From Xanthomonas maliensis (GTDB taxonomy: Bacteria > Pseudomonadota > Gammaproteobacteria > Xanthomonadales > Xanthomonadaceae), in assembly GCF_009192945.1 (NCBI RefSeq), contig NZ_NSET01000044.1, positions 1-64,000 on the forward strand: a stretch of DNA of 64,000 bases, given 5' to 3'. This document shows positions 58,496-64,000 of this stretch, piece after piece. The number at the start of each line of letters is the position of its first letter. Within the stretch, counting starts at the first letter, position 1. The notes under the pieces are model-generated. The model did not search any database. It was not told the DNA's origin and worked only from the letters and a program-made list of their open reading frames with translations. The translations under genes and the position numbers were made by a program.

Positions 58496-58570
58496 TGGTG
58501 GGCGGTACAGGGATCGAACCTGTGACCCTTGCCGTGTGAAGGCAATGCTCTACCGCTGAGCTAACCGCCC
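58496..58570 (-). tRNA. tRNA-Val (anticodon CAC)
   Basis: The minus strand folds as a complete tRNA: acceptor GGGCGGT/ACCGCCC, D-arm with AGCTCAGCGGTAGAGC, anticodon stem TTGCC/GGCAA with loop TTCACAC, and TPsiC arm with GGTTCGATCC. The anticodon CAC decodes the valine codon GUG. The 3' CCA is encoded (58498 to 58496). Confidence 0.97.
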
Positions 58571-58726
58571 GATGACGCGAGCCGCCCATTATAGGGCGGC
58601 GGCGGCGATCGTCAACAGGCCGGACCCAGCTCTCTGGCGTCCGCGTGGTGCGCCGCCGCCAGCGCCTTTCACGTGATCTGGCACCTGCCGGGGATACGAA
58701 AGCACAGACGATGCGGCAAGCCGCGC

Positions 58727-59080
58727 TCACATCGTATGGGTCGGCTTGTCCGAGCCGGTCATGCCGGCCAGCAGGGTCTCGATCTTGCTGCGCACCGCTT
58801 CGCCCTCCTGTCCTTCGGGGAACTGCAGGCCGATGCCGGCCGGTCGGTTGCCCTGGGCGCCGGCCGGGGTGGTCCAGATGACCTTGGTCGCCAGGCCGAG
58901 GCGTTCGCTGGAATCGGGTAGCGACAGCATCAGGAAGATGTCATCGCCCAGCATGTAGCGTTTGGGCGTCGGGGCGAAGATCCCGCCGCCCTTCACGAAC
59001 GGCATGTAGGCGCTATAGAGCGCGGCCTTGTCCTTCAGCGCCAATGACAGGATGCCCTGGCGTGCGTTCATTGCATTCAT
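58727..59080 (-). CDS. pilZ: PilZ-domain protein of the type IV pilus type
   Basis: A 117-residue stand-alone PilZ domain required for type IV pilus biogenesis in relatives. Blocks ILSLALKDKAALYSAYMPFV, GGGIFAPTPKRYMLGDDIFL and IGLQFPEGQEGEAV are typical. It lacks the RxxxR and (D/N)xSxxG motifs for c-di-GMP, as is usual for this PilZ subgroup. It overlaps holB by 4 bases (ATGA), so it is translated from the fabF-to-holB transcript. The ATG at 59080 is preferred over 59071 because of that overlap. Confidence 0.9.
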   Translation of the reverse strand: MNAMNARQGILSLALKDKAALYSAYMPFVKGGGIFAPTPKRYMLGDDIFLMLSLPDSSERLGLATKVIWTTPAGAQGNRPAGIGLQFPEGQEGEAVRSKIETLLAGMTGSDKPTHTM

Positions 59081-60042
59081 CGAGTTCCCCTAGATCGGGC
59101 CGGACGCGCTCCCTCGCGCCAGGCCAGCAACAATTCCGCCACGGCCAGATCGGCACGCACGGTGGTTCGCAACAGATCGCGGGTGCGATTGGCTTGATCG
59201 AACCAGGTCGCCAGCTTGTGCAAGTGCATCGGATCGGTCAAGCCGGCCGATGCCTGCGCCAGCACCAGGTCGGCGGCATGCCGCAGCCGCGCGTCGGCCT
59301 GGCCGTCGTTGGTCCAGCGTTGCGCCACGTCGACCGCACCGATGCGGCCGCTGGCGATGCGCTCCAGATCCTGCGCCACCGCCCGCCGCACCGCCAGACC
59401 ATCCTCGCGCAGCCATTGCGCGGCCAACCCTGGATGGCCGCGGGCAGCCTCCAGCGCCTCCTGCGCAGCGCGCGCCTCCACCCCTTGCGCCAGCAGCCAG
59501 TCCAGCGCCTCGTGCGTTGGCGGCAGCTTGAACTCCAGCCGTTGGCAGCGGCTGCGGATGGTCGCCGGCAAGCGCGCCGGTTGCGCGCTGATCAACCACA
59601 GATAGCGCCCGGGCGCCGGCTCTTCCAGCGTCTTCAGCAAGGCATTGCAGGCGGCGCGATTGATCGCGTCGGCCGGATCGACGATCACCACCTGGGCGAT
59701 GCCGTATTGCGGCGTCAGCGACAGCTTCTGCGAGATCTCGCGCACCTGCTCGATGATGATCTCGGTGCGCAGCTTGTCGCCGGTCCGGTTGGGAATGAAG
59801 GAGACCAGCTGCAGGTCCGGATGCGTGCCGGCGGCGATCAGCTGGCGGGTCCGCGCGGCCAGCGCCGGGTCGGGCGAGCTGGCCAGCACGTGTTCGGCCA
59901 GCGCCAGCGCGACTGCGCGCTTGCCCAGCCCTTCCGGACCGCAGATCAGCAGGCCATGGCCGAGCCTCCCGGCATCGAGCGCGGCGACGGTCTGGTCGTA
60001 GGCTCGCTGCTGCCAGGGCGCAAAGTCGGTCGGCGCGCTCAT
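59077..60042 (-). CDS. holB: DNA polymerase III subunit delta-prime
   Basis: A clamp-loader subunit of 321 residues. The start at 60042 gives MSAPTDFAPWQQRAYDQTVA. It has a degenerate Walker A (CGPEGLGKRAV), the SRC motif in IRSRCQRLEF, and the HPDLQL segment after the usual zinc region. The zinc module is not conserved: where E. coli has four cysteines, this protein reads SPDPALAARTRQLIAAGTHP with none. It overlaps both mltG (4 bases) and pilZ (4 bases). The tmk gene that often sits beside it is absent here. Confidence 0.94.
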   Translation of the reverse strand: MSAPTDFAPWQQRAYDQTVAALDAGRLGHGLLICGPEGLGKRAVALALAEHVLASSPDPALAARTRQLIAAGTHPDLQLVSFIPNRTGDKLRTEIIIEQVREISQKLSLTPQYGIAQVVIVDPADAINRAACNALLKTLEEPAPGRYLWLISAQPARLPATIRSRCQRLEFKLPPTHEALDWLLAQGVEARAAQEALEAARGHPGLAAQWLREDGLAVRRAVAQDLERIASGRIGAVDVAQRWTNDGQADARLRHAADLVLAQASAGLTDPMHLHKLATWFDQANRTRDLLRTTVRADLAVAELLLAWREGARPARSRGTR

Positions 60043-61097
60043 CGGCCGGCCTCCGTCTGCGGCTGGCGGCGGCGCTGCAGGTAGCGCGCCACCGCGGCGT
60101 TGTGCTCGTCCAGCGTGGCGGAAAAGGCATGCGCGCCGCTGCCGTCGCCGACCGCGACGAAGTACAGCGCATCGCCCGGCGCCGGGCGCACTGCCGCCAG
60201 CAGGGCTTGCCGGCCCGGCATCGCGATCGGCGTCGGCGTCAGTCCGGTCCGGGTATAGGTGTTGTAGGGCGTGTCGGTGGTCAGGTCGCTGCGGCGGATA
60301 TTGCCGTCGTAGCGGCTGCCGATGCCGTAGATCACCGTCGGGTCGGTCTGCAGCTTCATGCCCAGCTGCAGGCGCCGCAGGAACACGCCGGCGATCTGCG
60401 GCCGCTCGCTGCCCAGCGCGGTTTCCTTTTCGATGATCGAGGCCAGGATCAGTGCCTGCTCCGGCGAGGCGAGCGGCAGATCGGGCGCACGCTGCGCCCA
60501 GGCCTGCGCCAATGCCTGCTCCATCGCGGCGTGTGCGCGGCGCAGGATGTCCAGGTCGCTGTCGCCACGCTGGTACAGATAGGTTTCCGGCAGGAAGCGC
60601 CCTTCCGGGTGCTGCCCCGGTGCGCCCAGGCGCGCCATCAACGCGCCATCGTCCAGCGTGCCCAGGGTCTGCCGTAGCGGCGTGGCGGTGGCCAGGGCCG
60701 CACGCAGCTGGCGGAAGTTCCAGCCTTCCACCACGGTGAAACGGTACTGGATCACCCGCCCCTGGCGCATATTGGTCAACAGCGCGCGCGGCGACAACGC
60801 CGGGCTCAGCGCATACTCGCCGACCTTGAGCTTGCCAGCGGCATCGACCTGGCGCGCCAGCAACTGCCACTCCAGCGTCGTGCCTGCAGTCACGCCGGCC
60901 TCGCGCAGGCGGTGCAGCGCAGTCTTGAGCGAGTCGCCCGGTGCGATCACCACGCTGGGCGCGCGCGCGTTCACCGGCGTGTCGGCGAAATAGGCGTAAT
61001 GCCGCCAAGCCACCAGCGCCAGGATCGCCAGCAGCACGACGGACAACAGCCCCGTCCCCAGCACGGCCAGACACCCGCGTTTGCCAGTCACCGTCAC
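60039..61097 (-). CDS. mltG: Endolytic murein transglycosylase MltG
   Basis: Cuts nascent glycan strands at the inner membrane and so sets their length. It has a membrane anchor (AVLGTGLLSVVLLAILALVAW), a LysM-like segment, and the YceG domain. The catalytic glutamate is in ILASIIEKETALGSERPQIA; the following FLRRLQLGMKLQTDPTVIYG and TPYNTYTRTGLTPTPIAMPG are family signatures. Length 352 is normal. It overlaps holB by 4 bases and follows pabB by 66. Confidence 0.95.
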   Translation of the reverse strand: MTVTGKRGCLAVLGTGLLSVVLLAILALVAWRHYAYFADTPVNARAPSVVIAPGDSLKTALHRLREAGVTAGTTLEWQLLARQVDAAGKLKVGEYALSPALSPRALLTNMRQGRVIQYRFTVVEGWNFRQLRAALATATPLRQTLGTLDDGALMARLGAPGQHPEGRFLPETYLYQRGDSDLDILRRAHAAMEQALAQAWAQRAPDLPLASPEQALILASIIEKETALGSERPQIAGVFLRRLQLGMKLQTDPTVIYGIGSRYDGNIRRSDLTTDTPYNTYTRTGLTPTPIAMPGRQALLAAVRPAPGDALYFVAVGDGSGAHAFSATLDEHNAAVARYLQRRRQPQTEAGR

Positions 61098-61163
61098 CGC
61101 TCCCTTGTCATTGCGTACTCGGCGCGCAGGATACCGCGCGGCAGTGATGTCCCGTTGAAGCGC

Positions 61164-62519
61164 TCATGCCGGATCCAGCGCACGCAGCAGCCCGCGCGCC
61201 TTGGCGCGGGTCTCGTCCAGTTCGCGTTGGGGGTCCGAATCGACGACGATGCCGGCGCCGGTGCGGAAGCGCACCTGGGTGCCGGCCACCTCGGCGGTGC
61301 GGATCAGGATGTTCAGATCCAGGTCGCCATCGCGATTGAGCCAGCCGAACGCGCCGGTGTAGGCGCCGCGCGCGACCTGTTCGAGCTCGGCGATGATCTG
61401 CATGCAGCGCACCTTCGGGCAGCCGGTAATGGTGCCGCCAGGGAAAACCGCCGCGATCACCTCGCCCGGACTCACATCCGCACGCAAACATCCGCGCACG
61501 TTGCTGACGATGTGGTGCACATGCGCGTAGCTTTCCACGCCCATCAGTTCGTCCACCTCCACCGTGCCTGGCGCGCACAACCGCCCCAGGTCGTTGCGCT
61601 CCAGGTCGATCAGCATCACGTGCTCGGCGCGCTCCTTCGGGTGACCGACCAGTTCGCGGATGTGCTCAGCATCGTCGTCGCCGGCAAAGCGCGCGCGCGT
61701 GCCTGCGATCGGGCGTGTCTGCACCAGCTCGCCCTGCACCGAGACCAGCCGCTCTGGCGAGGAGCTGACCACCGCACGGCCGGCAGCGACGAACAGTCCG
61801 GCGAACGGCGCCGGGTTGGCGATGCGCAGGCGCGCGTGCAACGCGGCTGGCGCCACGGCGACATCGAACCGCGCACTCCAGGCACGCGAGATATTGGCCT
61901 GGAACACATCGCCGGCAGCCAGGTAGTCGAGCACCCGCGCCACCGCGGCGGTGAAGTCCTGCGGCACATCCTCGTCGACGGCTGCCGGCCCGACCCAGGC
62001 CGGCAGTGGCGGCAGCGTGGCGCACGCAAGGATGTCGTCGGCGATGCGGGCCAATAGATCCTCCCGCCCCGGTTCGGCCAGCGCCACGCACTGACCGCTG
62101 CTGCGGTCGCGCAACACCGCGGCCGGCGTGCGCAGCGCCAACGCCGACGGCAGGCCATCCGTGCGCGCGGGCAACTGCAGCACAGGCTCGACCTGCGCGG
62201 CCAGCTCGTAGTCCAGCAACAGTGCCCAACCGCCGCGGAAGGGCCACGGGCTGGTGGCATCGCGCGGCACGCGCAGCGCCCGCCAGGCCGCATCCAGCGC
62301 CGCCAGAAAGCCGCCTGCGCGGACCTGGCCTGCCTCATCGCGCACACGGCCGTCCACATCCAGCTGCAGACGGCCGCCGTCGGCCAACAGCAGCATGTCC
62401 CAGCGGCCATGCGCGGTGCCGCATGCAGTGGATTCCAGCAAGACCGGATAGCGCTGCGGCGCGAGCCGATGCAAGGCCAGCAGATCGACGTCCGCGTGCA
62501 AGGGTCTGGTCAGCGTCAT
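61164..62519 (-). CDS. pabB: Aminodeoxychorismate synthase component I
   Basis: Aminates chorismate to 4-amino-4-deoxychorismate in folate synthesis. Chorismate-binding blocks are present: GDVFQANISR, QTRPIAGTRARF, EHVMLIDLERNDLGR, SYAHVHHIVSNVRG, FPGGTITGCPKVR and YTGAFGWLN. The PIAGT block is Ala-type; E. coli PabB has PIKGT with a nucleophilic lysine. Location between fabF and mltG (the place of pabC in E. coli) supports PabB, although anthranilate-synthase-like activity cannot be excluded. No pabA or pabC is in the window. Confidence 0.85.
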   Translation of the reverse strand: MTLTRPLHADVDLLALHRLAPQRYPVLLESTACGTAHGRWDMLLLADGGRLQLDVDGRVRDEAGQVRAGGFLAALDAAWRALRVPRDATSPWPFRGGWALLLDYELAAQVEPVLQLPARTDGLPSALALRTPAAVLRDRSSGQCVALAEPGREDLLARIADDILACATLPPLPAWVGPAAVDEDVPQDFTAAVARVLDYLAAGDVFQANISRAWSARFDVAVAPAALHARLRIANPAPFAGLFVAAGRAVVSSSPERLVSVQGELVQTRPIAGTRARFAGDDDAEHIRELVGHPKERAEHVMLIDLERNDLGRLCAPGTVEVDELMGVESYAHVHHIVSNVRGCLRADVSPGEVIAAVFPGGTITGCPKVRCMQIIAELEQVARGAYTGAFGWLNRDGDLDLNILIRTAEVAGTQVRFRTGAGIVVDSDPQRELDETRAKARGLLRALDPA

Positions 62520-62694
62520 CGGCCTGGGGTGGCGTGGGTGCGGGAGACGGGCATGGCACGCGGGCGATGCACTGACCGCGCGCGCGAACCGGGGATGGTG
62601 GTGGAAGCAGGCAACGCAGGCGGACGTGGCGAGCGACCATGTCCTGCGCTTGAAGGCGCCGAAGCGGCCGGGCGGCCGCCGGGCGAACGCTGGC

Positions 62695-63930
<1,236 letters not shown>

Positions 63931-64000
63931 TGCAGATCTCCTCACCACCGGACGCATGGTGCTTGCAGTTTTGTGGTTTGTACTCGCAGCGGAAAAACAC

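Overview
The window is high-GC DNA from a gammaproteobacterium of the Xanthomonadaceae, most likely Xanthomonas. The pointers are the paired TonB-dependent receptor and hydrolase loci, a PilZ gene next to holB and mltG, the hflK-hflC-yjeT-purA block, an AcnD/PrpF-type propionate operon, and dispersed intergenic hairpins with a RAYT transposase. Identifications come from reading translated frames and recalling protein families; no database search was run.

Bases 1-9.5 kb hold an accessory defence locus on the plus strand: hsdR (5' end outside the window), a Fic-domain gene, hsdM, hsdS and a DUF262/DUF1524 gene, packed as one operon. A tandem palindromic operator lies between hsdR and fic. A decayed nucleotidyltransferase-like gene and an unknown secreted protein follow. 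From 10.8 to 24.2 kb the DNA is mostly core: an exported M1 aminopeptidase, a DUF1444-like gene, purA, yjeT, hflC and hflK (interrupted by a RAYT transposase and REP array), a PilH-like regulator, cbpA with a small heat-shock protein behind a sigma-32-like promoter, a peroxiredoxin and a ferritin-like protein.

From 24.4 to 46.8 kb everything reads on the minus strand and concerns the envelope. An export/regulatory operon encodes a membrane fusion protein, an ABC ATPase, a large FtsX/MacB-type permease, an NtrC-family regulator and its kinase, and is followed by pbpC. Next come a TonB receptor with a glycerophosphodiesterase, the bacterial alpha-2-macroglobulin yfhM, and a second TonB receptor with a nucleoside hydrolase.

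From 47.0 to 55.6 kb lies a methylcitrate-cycle locus, prpB-DUF1003-prpC-acnD-prpF, divergent from the sigma-54 activator prpR. A sigma-54 promoter and direct repeats that may bind PrpR sit between prpB and prpR. From 55.9 to 58.6 kb is a small accessory patch: a 702-residue protein with a MACPF/perforin-like region and a possible beta-grasp N-terminus, a remnant HTH frame, and tRNA-Val(CAC). The window ends with the conserved cluster fabF-pabB-mltG-holB-pilZ on the minus strand.

The most interesting items are the MACPF-like protein beside the tRNA, the fic gene and its operator inside the type I restriction operon, the RAYT/REP array, the two receptor-hydrolase pairs, and a DNA polymerase delta-prime subunit that lacks the usual zinc cysteines.
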